Both the position numbers and the translations under genes were made by a program. 64,000 nucleotides of DNA from UBA6522 sp965262365 (GTDB lineage: Bacteria; Pseudomonadota; Gammaproteobacteria; Steroidobacterales; Rariloculaceae). Below, piece by piece: positions 9,191 to 18,900 of the stretch. Location: contig OZ253541.1 in NCBI GenBank assembly GCA_965262365.1, positions 2,914,001 through 2,978,000 of the forward strand. Direction: 5' to 3'. The notes below the pieces were generated by a model. The model was not told the origin of the DNA. It ran no database searches and saw only the letters and a list, made by a program, of their open reading frames with translations. Each line of letters begins with the position of its first letter. Within the stretch, counting starts at the first letter, position 1.

Positions 9191-9570
9191 TCGTGATCCT
9201 TGAGAAACCGGTCGCTCTCGCGCATGAGCGCCTCGTGGTCGGCCCGGATACGCAAGTAGGCGTATTTGCCGGTCTTGGTAGCGAAGTCCAGGTCCTCGTC
9301 GTGGCCGGGCAAGTCGCAACACGTGAACGCGGACCAGTCCCCGTGGCGCAAGCCCTGCCACATGGCCTGCACGAAACTCGCCGCGATCGCCCAGAGCACC
9401 GCCGCGAGCCAGGCGGCACCCATCCAGTGCGTGGCGGCGCCCGCAAGCGTCAGCACCAGCGAGAGCGCGACCGCCACGGCCAGCGGCCCCAACACCCACA
9501 AGGCGCTGCGCGCCGCAGCCCGGCAGCCGTTTGGGGCAGGCAGAGGGCCGATGTGTGTGGTCGGTTTCAT
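9169..9570 (-). CDS. Small two-helix membrane protein between traG and traD (unknown)
   Basis: This 133-residue protein is encoded against the direction of the transfer operon. Residues about 15-70 form two hydrophobic segments. The C-terminal half is soluble and charged, with a CCDLPGHDEDLDFATKTGKYAYLR stretch that looks conserved rather than random. The start at the ATG at 9570 is preferred because a GGAG ribosome site sits nine bases upstream; a longer form starting nine codons earlier is possible. I do not recognise the family. Its location and membrane topology would suit an exclusion or surface protein or a regulator of mating, but that is inference. Its 3' end overlaps the end of traG by 22 bases. 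Confidence 0.65.
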   Translation of the reverse strand: MKPTTHIGPLPAPNGCRAAARSALWVLGPLAVAVALSLVLTLAGAATHWMGAAWLAAVLWAIAASFVQAMWQGLRHGDWSAFTCCDLPGHDEDLDFATKTGKYAYLRIRADHEALMRESDRFLKDHDHNNSRP

Positions 9571-9740
9571 GGCATGGATCTCCAGCGTGACAGGCATTCG
9601 AGCGATTCGATTCCGGCCTGGTCGGACTCCCCGAACCCGACAGGCCTCGCCCCGAACACCGCCCGCCTCCGGCGCCTGCCGGCGCCGCGCAAGTCCGGTC
9701 CGTACCGAACGGCATCAATGGAGAGGTCCGGGAGATAATC

Positions 9741-11891
9741 ATGAAAGCGTGGGGCAACGACACCGTCCGCGGCGGGCAAACGGTTTTTCACGGGCTTCGG
9801 ATGTGGAGCCAACTGGTGACGGTCGGAGCGATGACGATCGCGGTCCTCGTCGTGACCGTGCCGGTGTTCATGCTCTGGCGCACGACACCCACCTATGACG
9901 GGTACGCCGCCGGCATGCTGACGCTCGCGGAAACCAAGCTCTCCATCGGCTACGACGCTGACGCCGGGCAGGAAGTGCGGCTGGAGAACGGGGACACGGT
10001 GGTGACGACGATCGCCGATATCGCCGCCTTCGGTCCGTGGCACACTGCGCGCGACGGGATTCTTGACACCTTCATTTCCGGCGCGTGGCTCGGCGGGAAG
10101 ATCGGCGTGGGCCTGGTCGTCGGCATGCTCGGCTGGTTCCGGTACCAGGGCTACCGGCTGAAACAGAAAAAACGCCTGCGCGGGGCGGAACTGGTGAGCG
10201 CGCGGGAGCTGAGCCGGCGGGTGCACCCGCTGAAAGTCCGGGCATTGCATCGGCTGGCCGGGGCGCCGGCGCCCTACCGCATCGCCGGGGTCCCCTACCC
10301 CGAGCGGACCGAGACCCAGCACACGATCGTGTCCGGCACGACAGGGTCCGGCAAGACCGTCCTGATCTCGGACCTCGTGCAACAGATCCGCCAGCGAGGC
10401 GACCGGTGCGTGATCTACGACAAGATGGGCAGTTATACGCAAGCGTTTTTCGATCCGGAGCGTGATGTACTGCTCAATCCCCTGGACGCCCGGGCCCCGC
10501 GCTGGTCGCCGTTCTTCGAGGCCCGCTCGCCCCGGGACTTCGACACCATGGCCGCGGCGCTGATACCGCAACAGAGGGATACGGTGGACCCGTTCTGGGT
10601 CACGGCCGCGAGGCAGTTGTTCTCCAACGGCGCGGGCGTGCTCTGGGAACAGGGTGAGCGGAACAACCGGGTGCTGGTCGAGCACCTGCTCAAGACGAAC
10701 CTCGTGGCGCTCGCCGAAGCCATGGAGGGGACCGTTGCGCAATCCATCGTGGACCCCGAAAACCCGAAGACCGCGCTTTCCGTGCGCGCGATGCTCACCG
10801 CGCACCTCGGGGCGATGGAGATCCTCCCGGATGCCGGGAAACCGTTTTCGATCCGGGAGTGGACATCCAGAAACGAGGAAAGCAGTTTTCTGTTCCTGAC
10901 GTCCCGGGGCGATCAGCACGCGACCCTGAGAGGCTTGATCTCCACGTGGCTCGAGATCGCGGTGAACGCGCTGCTCTCGCTCGACCGCGACGACGACCGC
11001 CGGATCTGGGTGATCCTGGACGAACTGCCCACGCTCCACCAGGTCCCGAGCCTGCAGCCGGGCCTCGCGGAAAGCCGCCAGTTCGGCGGCTGTTTCGTGC
11101 TCGGCGTGCAGGTCGCCTCGGCGCTCAGGGACCTGTACGGGCGAAACGGCGCCGAAACGATCTCGGGGCTCTGCGGCACGCGGGTGGTGTTTGCCGCACC
11201 CGACCGGGACACCGCGCAGTGGTCGGCCGACAGCCTCGGGCGAAGCGAGATCGAGGAAGTGGCAGAAGGCGTGAGCTACGGGGCCGATCCCTACCGCGAC
11301 GGCGTCACGCTCACGCCGAAACGCGAACTGCAGTCGCTCGCCTTGCCCTCGGAGATCACCCGGCTGCCGAACCTCACAGGCTATCTCAAACTCCCCGGCC
11401 CCTTCCCGGTCGCCCGAATCGAACTCGACTACGTGAAGCGCCCGAAGACCGCCCCCCGGTTCGTGCCGCGAACGCAGCCGCACGGCCCCGTTCCGGACGC
11501 GGTGGCGCCGGAGTCGCCGGAGCCGAACGGGGACACGCAAGACGTATTGGTGCCGGTGTCTCCAGACCCGGAACCGGACCAGCACGACGAGCCGGAGCCG
11601 GTGATGGCCGGAACAAACGGGACGACGGATGCAGCCGTGGCCCGGAGTGTGCAGGGCGCATTCGCGTTCGATGGCGAGCAGACCGGGAACGATGCCAGCG
11701 ATGGAGAGGCCGTCGCGCCCGGTCACGGCAAGAGCAAAGCTGTGGAGCCGAAAGAGACCGATCCGCCGCCCGGTCCGCAGAGAGACGCCGGGGCCGCGGT
11801 TGCCGAGAACGAGGAAGCCGACCCCGGGAGCGAAGAGACGCAGACCGCGCAATCGAAAGGCCGCCCGCAACTCGGCTGGACGAATATCTGA
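9741..11891 (+). CDS. traD: Type IV coupling protein TraD (VirD4 family ATPase)
   Basis: TraD is the inner-membrane hexameric ATPase that links the relaxosome to the secretion channel and pumps the DNA strand. The 716-residue product has two membrane segments near the N-terminus (around residues 25-50 and 110-135). A FtsK/HerA-like motor domain follows, with Walker A SGTTGSGKT near residue 200 and Walker B IWVILDELPTLHQVPSL near residue 420. A disordered, acidic, proline-rich tail of about 150 residues follows and probably contacts the relaxase. Its stop lies one base before the traI start, so the two are co-translated. Confidence 0.95.
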   Translation: MKAWGNDTVRGGQTVFHGLRMWSQLVTVGAMTIAVLVVTVPVFMLWRTTPTYDGYAAGMLTLAETKLSIGYDADAGQEVRLENGDTVVTTIADIAAFGPWHTARDGILDTFISGAWLGGKIGVGLVVGMLGWFRYQGYRLKQKKRLRGAELVSARELSRRVHPLKVRALHRLAGAPAPYRIAGVPYPERTETQHTIVSGTTGSGKTVLISDLVQQIRQRGDRCVIYDKMGSYTQAFFDPERDVLLNPLDARAPRWSPFFEARSPRDFDTMAAALIPQQRDTVDPFWVTAARQLFSNGAGVLWEQGERNNRVLVEHLLKTNLVALAEAMEGTVAQSIVDPENPKTALSVRAMLTAHLGAMEILPDAGKPFSIREWTSRNEESSFLFLTSRGDQHATLRGLISTWLEIAVNALLSLDRDDDRRIWVILDELPTLHQVPSLQPGLAESRQFGGCFVLGVQVASALRDLYGRNGAETISGLCGTRVVFAAPDRDTAQWSADSLGRSEIEEVAEGVSYGADPYRDGVTLTPKRELQSLALPSEITRLPNLTGYLKLPGPFPVARIELDYVKRPKTAPRFVPRTQPHGPVPDAVAPESPEPNGDTQDVLVPVSPDPEPDQHDEPEPVMAGTNGTTDAAVARSVQGAFAFDGEQTGNDASDGEAVAPGHGKSKAVEPKETDPPPGPQRDAGAAVAENEEADPGSEETQTAQSKGRPQLGWTNI

Positions 11892-11892
11892 C

Positions 11893-14781
11893 ATGGTCGC
11901 CTCCATCGGCGCCATCGCCTCGGCCTCCCAGGGCGTTTCCTATTACGAGCGGGACGGGTATTACGCCCAGGACGATCCGGCACACAAGGAAGCCAGCGCC
12001 TGGACGGGCAAGGGGGCGGGCGCGTTGAATCTCGCCGGGCCGGTAGAGCCCGAGCTGTTCAAGAAAATCCTCGAAGGCCATGTGCCGGACGGAACCGGCC
12101 ACCGGCTCGGCCGCAGGCAGAAGGACGGCACGGTCCTGCACCGCCCCGGACGGGACATCACGTTGTCTGCCCCGAAATCCGTGTCCCTCGCGGCCCTGAT
12201 CGGCGGCGACCGGCGGATCGTCACCGCCCACGACAAGGCCGTTCAACGCACACTCGCGTGGGTGGAAAAAAACGTCGTGGAAACCCGGCTGAGGGAGCCG
12301 GAAAAGGGCCGGATGGTTCGCGCGGGCGAACAGAAGATGGTGGCCGCGACGTTCCGCCACGACACCTCCCGCAATCTCGACCCGCAACTGCACACCCATG
12401 CCGTCATCGCCAACATGCTCAAGGGAGCGGACAACAAGTGGCGAACGATGGCGAACGAGAAACTCTATGCCTCGAAGATGCTCATCGGGGCGCTCTACCG
12501 CAGCGAACTGGCGATGGGGCTGAAAAAACTCGGCTACGAGACCGAGAAAACCCACGCCGACGGGCGGTTCGAGATCGCGGGCGTTTCCAGAGAAGTGATC
12601 GAGGCGTTTTCGACCCGCCGCGCCGAGATCCAGGCGGCGATGAACGAACGGGGACTGGGCGATCCGGGCGCGAACCCGCGCCTGGCCGAGCGCGCCGCGC
12701 TCATGACGCGCTCGCACAAACGGGAGATGGATCGTGAAGCGGTGCGGGACAATTGGCAGCGGCAGGCGGCGGACCTCGGTTTCGATGCGGAAGCACTGAC
12801 GGTCGAAGCCGCGCAACGAGAACCTGCAAAGGACAACAACCAGGCACCCGGAACGGCCTTCGATGAAAAGCGGGAACCCGAAAGAACCCCGGCCGAGCGG
12901 GCCGTGGCCTGGGCGGTGGAGCACCTCGCCGAGCGCGAAGCGGTGTTCTCGCGCAACGATCTGCTCGCCGCCACGCTCGCGTCGGAACCAGGCGCAGTCG
13001 CGATCGACGAGGCGCTAAAAGCCGTGGACGACCTACAGAAAGCCGGGACGTTGCACGCGGCCAATCTCCCGGTCCCCGGCGAGTCATTCACCACCGACAC
13101 CGCCATCGCCGACGAGAAGGAAACCATCGCGCTGATGCACGAAGGCCAAGGCCGCGGCGCGATGGCCATGCGCGGTCGTGCCGTGGACAAGGCGCTGCGC
13201 AACGGCCCCCTCACGGTGGGACAGAAGGCGGCCGTCAAGTTGATTCTGTCGGACACGGATCGCGTGGTGGGCGTGCAGGGCTATGCCGGCACCGGCAAGA
13301 CCCGGATGCTCAATCGCACGCGCGCGCTGCTTGAAAAACGCGGTTTTCGGGTGAAGGGCCTTGCCCCGTCCGCATCCGCGGCGCAGACCCTGGCCGCGGA
13401 GTCGGCCATCGAGAGCGAAACGCTGCAACGCTTTCTCGCCCGCAACGCCGGGGTGGCTGCGGGACGCCTGACGGCGAAGGGCGAACGCGACATGCGCGCG
13501 GCGTTCGAAAAGACGGTGCTGGTGGTGGACGAGGGCTCGCTCGCCTCCACCGTACAGACCCGGGATCTCCTTCGCATCGCGCGGGAACTGCGGCTGCCGC
13601 GGGTGGTGCTCGTCGGCGACGGCAAGCAACTGGACGCGGTGGACGCCGGCAAACCCTTCGTGCAGTTACAGCAATCGGGCATGAAAACCGCGACGATGGA
13701 CGAGATCATGCGCCAGCGCGAACCCGAGCTCAAAGCCGCGGTCGAGGCGAGCCTGGGCGGGGATATCAAGAAGGCGTTTCAGAAACTGGGGTCGAACGTG
13801 GCCGAGGTCGAGCCGGACAACCTCGCCGGTGCGGCCGCCGCCCGCTGGCTGAGGCTCTCGCCCGAGCAACGCGAAAACACCGGGCTGATCGCCCCCAGCC
13901 ACAAGCTTCGCCACAAGATCAACGACATTGTCCGCGAGCGGCTGATTCGCGAAGGGCAGGTAACCGGACCGGCATTGGAAACGACAAGACTCATGTCCCG
14001 CGGCTACACCCGCGCCCAGAAATCCCTGGCCGACAACTACACCGCCGGCAGCGTCGTGGGGTTCCACCGCAGCTACAAGCGGCTTGGCGTCGAGCAGGGC
14101 GACGAACTGAAGGTCCACAACATTGACCGCAGTGCCGGGACGGTGAACCTCATCGGTAACGACGGCGATCTGGTGAACTGGGACCCGGGAAAGCTCGCCG
14201 CGAGAACCGGCGGGGTCGAGGTGTACCGCGCCGACAGCTTCGAGCTGCGCCTGGGCGACCGCATTCGCTGGACGAAAAACGACGCCGCCTATGGACTCGT
14301 GAACAGCCAGACGGCGGAAGCAACCGGGGTGAACGACGGCACCGTGTCGTTCAAACTTGAAGACGGGAGGACGCTCGAGTTCAACAAGGGCGATCCGCAA
14401 CTACGCCATATCGATCGCGCCTGGGCGTCCACGGCGCACGCGTTCCAGGGCCGCACGGTCGACACCGTCATCGCGGCGATGGAAGCTAACCATCCCCACT
14501 TGACAACACAAAAGACGCTGTACGTGGAGATCAGCCGTGCACGAGACCGGGCGGAGCTTGTGACCGACGACCGCGACGCGCTGCGCGAGCGGCTGGAGGC
14601 CGTAACGGGCGAACGAATATCGGCGCTCGAAGCAGTCGAGCCGGCACAGGCCAAGGTCGTGGAGCCCGCGCTGGAAACAACGCACGATCAAGGCTGGGAG
14701 GAAATCGGACCGGAAGCGTGGGAGCAGTCTCAAGAACCGGAAAAAATCCACGAGCCGCAGGGAATAGAGATGGAGATGTAG
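11893..14781 (+). CDS. traI: MOBF relaxase-helicase TraI/TrwC
   Basis: This is the conjugative relaxase that nicks oriT, stays bound to the 5' end and unwinds the plasmid as a helicase. The 962-residue protein starts with a TrwC relaxase domain: tyrosine pairs Y17-Y18 and Y23-Y24 (MOBF signature) and the metal-binding histidines H156, H167 and H169 in the HDTSR and LHTHA motifs. A SF1B helicase domain follows, with Walker A GYAGTGKT near residue 463, a VLVVDEGSLAS Walker B, and C-terminal helicase motifs ending in AHAFQGRTVDTV. The start at 11893 puts the tyrosines at the expected distance from the N-terminus. A longer in-frame extension into traD is unlikely. At under 1000 residues it resembles TrwC rather than the 1756-residue F TraI. 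Confidence 0.95.
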   Translation: MVASIGAIASASQGVSYYERDGYYAQDDPAHKEASAWTGKGAGALNLAGPVEPELFKKILEGHVPDGTGHRLGRRQKDGTVLHRPGRDITLSAPKSVSLAALIGGDRRIVTAHDKAVQRTLAWVEKNVVETRLREPEKGRMVRAGEQKMVAATFRHDTSRNLDPQLHTHAVIANMLKGADNKWRTMANEKLYASKMLIGALYRSELAMGLKKLGYETEKTHADGRFEIAGVSREVIEAFSTRRAEIQAAMNERGLGDPGANPRLAERAALMTRSHKREMDREAVRDNWQRQAADLGFDAEALTVEAAQREPAKDNNQAPGTAFDEKREPERTPAERAVAWAVEHLAEREAVFSRNDLLAATLASEPGAVAIDEALKAVDDLQKAGTLHAANLPVPGESFTTDTAIADEKETIALMHEGQGRGAMAMRGRAVDKALRNGPLTVGQKAAVKLILSDTDRVVGVQGYAGTGKTRMLNRTRALLEKRGFRVKGLAPSASAAQTLAAESAIESETLQRFLARNAGVAAGRLTAKGERDMRAAFEKTVLVVDEGSLASTVQTRDLLRIARELRLPRVVLVGDGKQLDAVDAGKPFVQLQQSGMKTATMDEIMRQREPELKAAVEASLGGDIKKAFQKLGSNVAEVEPDNLAGAAAARWLRLSPEQRENTGLIAPSHKLRHKINDIVRERLIREGQVTGPALETTRLMSRGYTRAQKSLADNYTAGSVVGFHRSYKRLGVEQGDELKVHNIDRSAGTVNLIGNDGDLVNWDPGKLAARTGGVEVYRADSFELRLGDRIRWTKNDAAYGLVNSQTAEATGVNDGTVSFKLEDGRTLEFNKGDPQLRHIDRAWASTAHAFQGRTVDTVIAAMEANHPHLTTQKTLYVEISRARDRAELVTDDRDALRERLEAVTGERISALEAVEPAQAKVVEPALETTHDQGWEEIGPEAWEQSQEPEKIHEPQGIEMEM

Positions 14782-15065
14782 CGTTGGCGACCCTATCTCC
14801 ACCCTGCGGAGCAGCATGCTTATCCGGTACCGATTTCCGCCAACGCGTCGGCGGCGAGGGTCGCGGACAGGATCGGGCTGGACTGTTCGGAGAGCTGTGG
14901 CAGGGCACAGAACGGATGAAGGCGATGAGACAGGGACTGCAATGCTGAACACAGCTCGGATGACGCGGGGCAAGTCTTGCAAAGTTATTGGGCGTGTTGA
15001 GCTGGGAATGGATTGACATATGGGCACGACCGGAGCGTGTAAGCTGGATCTATGGAGACGATTGA

Positions 15066-15812
15066 ATGAGAAATACTGGAGAGTGGATTGCGCTGATGGC
15101 AGCGGTGGTTATTCAGACAAAGGCTGTCGGGCAGGAAACCTATCGAGGCGTAAGGGTTGCGCCTGAAGTCCGCTGTGCACTCTATGATCGGGACGAGTAT
15201 CCGTATCCGCAGTCGGTGGAGTCGGAAATCATCGCCGGTATCGGAAATATCTACGGGCCGTACACGGGCCAGTGCTTCGCCACGGCGCGGGAGACGGACA
15301 TCGAACATATCGTGCCCCTGTCCGAAGCCCACGACAGCGGCTTGTGCTCGGCGAGCGCGGCGACGAAGGCCCGGTTCGCACGGGATGTCCTTAACCTGAC
15401 GCTGGCGAGTCCGCGAGTGAACCGGTACGAAAAAGGCGCGAAGGACGCCGCCGAGTGGCAACCCCGGCGCAACGCGTGCTGGTTCGCGAACAGAACGCTT
15501 GAGGTGCGCCGAAAGTACGGCCTGAGTATCGACGGTCGGGAAGCGGTTGCGATAGAACGCACGCTCGCCGGCTGTGCTTCCACGGAAATGATCGTGATGG
15601 ATTGTCGTCTTCCGACGGAAACCCGGAACACCGCGGAGCAGCTGGCGCCGCGCCGGAATGCCAGCGATGCGCTGGAGCGCTGGGACGATAATGATAACGG
15701 ACAGATAACCTGTGCGGAGGCGCGACGTCACGGTATCGCGCCGGTGCCCAGGGGGCATCCGGCGTATCGTTTCATGCGCGATGGCGACGGAGACGGCGTT
15801 GTTTGCGAGTAA
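15066..15812 (+). CDS. Exported HNH (GmrSD/DUF1524-like) nuclease with C-terminal Excalibur calcium-binding motif
   Basis: The 248-residue protein has a short hydrophobic N-terminus (possible signal, residues 8-22). It then has an HNH-type nuclease core: TDIEHIVPLSEAHDSG (H81 in a D-x-E-H-x-x-P pattern) and DVLNLTLASPRVNRYEKG (N110 and N119), matching the DUF1524 pattern. It ends in an Excalibur-type calcium loop, RDGDGDGVVC (about 238-247). Similar proteins are found near transfer genes of mobile elements. They may act in the periplasm, in DNA uptake or in competitor inhibition, but the role is not known. A TTGACA box at 15013-15018 with a weak TAAGCT at 15040-15045 may be its promoter. The gene is followed by the convergent STAND gene. 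Confidence 0.75.
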   Translation: MRNTGEWIALMAAVVIQTKAVGQETYRGVRVAPEVRCALYDRDEYPYPQSVESEIIAGIGNIYGPYTGQCFATARETDIEHIVPLSEAHDSGLCSASAATKARFARDVLNLTLASPRVNRYEKGAKDAAEWQPRRNACWFANRTLEVRRKYGLSIDGREAVAIERTLAGCASTEMIVMDCRLPTETRNTAEQLAPRRNASDALERWDDNDNGQITCAEARRHGIAPVPRGHPAYRFMRDGDGDGVVCE

Positions 15813-15955
15813 ATTTTGGAAGCCGTCGTACCGGCGGATCAATGCGCGCCGATGGACAGGGTGCTAGCGTCCAAGGCGTGATGGCCGACCGTTGTGAAAT
15901 TTTTCTTCCGCGGAATCCTGTTGAATTTCGCCGGGCTTTAACTACAATTTCCTCT

Positions 15956-18900
15956 TCAAGCCATTCTCCTCATGCGGTTCTGCAAATTCGAATTGGCGTG
16001 ATGTTCAAACGCACCCGGCACATCATCCGAAAGAATATTGCCGATCCAGAGCTCATCTTCCGGATCGGTAAGTAGATAAGGATCCCCAGCGTCCAGGATC
16101 GCGATCAACAAACTCCATCGCCGTTCTGCAGTTGCCGTTGGGAAAGCTGCGAGAAGCGCCCGAACACCGGCTTCCCGCTGATGCAACTCAAGTGCTTCAA
16201 GCGCAGCAAGCCTGATCTCGTTGGCGCTGTCCAGATCGGCAAGACTGTCAAGCCCCTCGGAGATTTCCGGCGTTGGCAACCAACCCGCAACTTCAGCCGC
16301 CGCCTTACGTTCGGACACCAGGCCGCTCATCCTCTCGACGAGTACCTGCGAAACAACCCGTGATTCAAGCCGCCGTAATGCCTGTCCAACAACGCGTGTT
16401 AGGCCCTTCCGATCTAATGAGAGTGCCGCATCAATGAGTTGCGTCGTGGCATTCTGCGGCGCAATGCGTACAAGGAGTTCACATAGCTGCCGCGCGATCT
16501 TCGGGTGATTCCGCAATCCAAGTTCTACCGCTTCAACAGCTCGCTGCGCATCGAATTTCGCCAAGCCCTCGATTCCGCGGAGCTGCTGCATCGATACACT
16601 AGAATGGGCAGCGAAAGCCTTATCGAAAATCTGTTCTCGTAATCCAGGATCGGTTGCCTCAGATGCTATGTCATAGGGGGCATTCACCAGAAAGTGCTTC
16701 GACCGACAACGGTCGACAGCAAGACTAATGGACAGACCCCTCGTGGCAGGATTGCGGTACAAAGCACGAATCGCAGACTCGTCCTCATCGTTACGCGTTG
16801 CCGGAACTCGGCCTTTCAACCAACTCGCGAGTAGATTTGACCCCTGATTTCCCAACCAGACCAATACTTTAAGGCCCCAGCGGCAGTTCGCTTCCGTGTG
16901 TAGGAGACGATTCGCAAGCTTTGCGAATTTATCTGAGGTATCGCCAAGACCTTGCAGCGCAATACAGGCATGTACGGCAATTCGCCCCTTCGGGTCCGCC
17001 TGCTCAAGCACGGAACGCACTGGTGGGATTAGATCGTCGTCACCGCTGAGCCATGCAATTGTCAGCTCAGTCAGCAATAAGTCCTCGGCTGGCTCGTCAC
17101 TGTTGAGTACCTCAAGCGTCTGTTCCGTGAGGGATCTTGGCATTGCCCCACGGTGAGCCCGAAGCTGGGCAAGGTCCACCGAAACCTCAACGAACGCACT
17201 ATTCCTCAGAACTTGAACCAAAGACTCATCAGCGCCTAGCGCTGCAAGTGCCTTTGTCGACTGGAAATACTCCTGAGAAAATTCTGATTCTACGTTTCCT
17301 TCAGCATCCCGCGGTAGGGGTCGCGACGCGATAGCAGTAAGCCTTTCCACAATCCGAGGGTTATCGCATGTAACCGCCCAATTCAGACCGCTATGGCGAA
17401 TCCAAAAATGCTCCGATTCCAATTCTCGTTCAATCAGAGTGGCGATACCTTCGCCAGCCATAAGGATAAGAACGCGACGTGCGTTTTCGCGGATGCTATC
17501 GCGGTTGTTGCTATTTGTACGCAGACGACTGCAGGCCACCTCGGCAATCATCCGTTCCAATTCGTCGCCGGCCTCACGTTCCAAAACGGCAATCAACTCC
17601 GAGCGGGCGATACGTCCAAGAAAATGGAGAGGGTGATACAGCCAGATTGCATCGCCCGCAAGTGCCTCACCAAGACGACTGCGCAATTCGTTCTCTAGCG
17701 CTCGCAATATCAGGTCAAGCATCGCTTGGTCCAGTTGATTGGGCCGCTCCCAGAATAAATTCACTATCAAACGGCACCCTTTGAAATCGGGTTCGGCGAG
17801 TTCAATGAATCGTTTGCGTGTCATTTCCGGTTGCGCGCGCAGAAGCACGGGAAGCCAGCTATTCCGAAATAGATAACGCTGAGCGTCGTCGACCTCGACG
17901 AGCCGGTCGATAGCTGCCTTCGGGTCAAGAACCGATAACGCTTCGAGCGCCGCGCTGCTCGCGAAATCTTCGGAACGCGATAGTTGTTGAATCACAAAAT
18001 CCAGCTTCTCGGAGTCTCGAAAACGCGCGATGCAGTAAAGCAAGGCGCGTGGCTTACTGACCGAGACTTTGCGGATCAATACATCCCTGGTCTCCGTCCA
18101 GATTGCCGACGCTTCCGGGTGTTCCAGTGCGTTCAGCAGGTAGCCGAGATCAGAGACAATCTCCTTCTCCGGGTCGGCGTCTAGAATTCGCTCGCGGAGC
18201 CAAGACGGATCCAACTCGATTCCAGTGCGTAGGGCGCTGAAACTGGCCGTGTAGTCGTCATGTCTTGAGCGATCTGACTCGCCAGACAATGCGGCATAGC
18301 GCTGCTGATGCATTTCCCAGAGGTGATCGAGATGTTCGGCGCTCGGCGCTACAGCGAGCACAGCCAACGCCACATTTTGCAGATCTAGGGATGGCGCCTT
18401 TAACAGTGAAGCAAGAGTGTCTGTCAGCGTGACGCTTTCCTGCTGTGCGAGTTTGGAGAAAGCTTTACCGATGAGCCCAATCCGGTAGTCGCGTTCCGAA
18501 CCTACGATGGTTTCATTTAATCGCTGAAGAAGGATGGGGACTGCTCCCTGCCCGAGCGTTGGCAATAGATCAGCATAGAGTGCCTCGCCGTAGTTGCCGA
18601 AATTCCCGCTGTCATCCATTAGCGCGACAAGCTGCGCCAGAGCTTCAAGGTTCTTCTCGTCCTCCGCTAGCAACCACACAACATCCATCGGAACATAGTC
18701 GAGGCGGCGGGGTGTACCTTGATCGTGTTTCCTGCCGTCACCCACTAGAAAACCGGCGAGATCGTCGACCGATAACTCCCTCTGTAAGAATTGCCGTGCT
18801 AGACACTTAGCAACCGCCCAATTCAAGAGCCGGTCGTGAGCGAATGCGACCTCGCCATTCTCCGTCCCACGAAGCCAGCCGGCCGCCTCAAGCCGCAAGA

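Noticed and set aside
7727..9763. A long minus-strand frame under traG
   Set aside because: It shadows the traG coding region and lacks protein-like features; only the small membrane gene at 9169-9570 in another frame is kept.
14985..15842. A minus-strand frame opposite the HNH nuclease
   Set aside because: It mirrors the HNH gene and gives an Arg-rich product with no motif.
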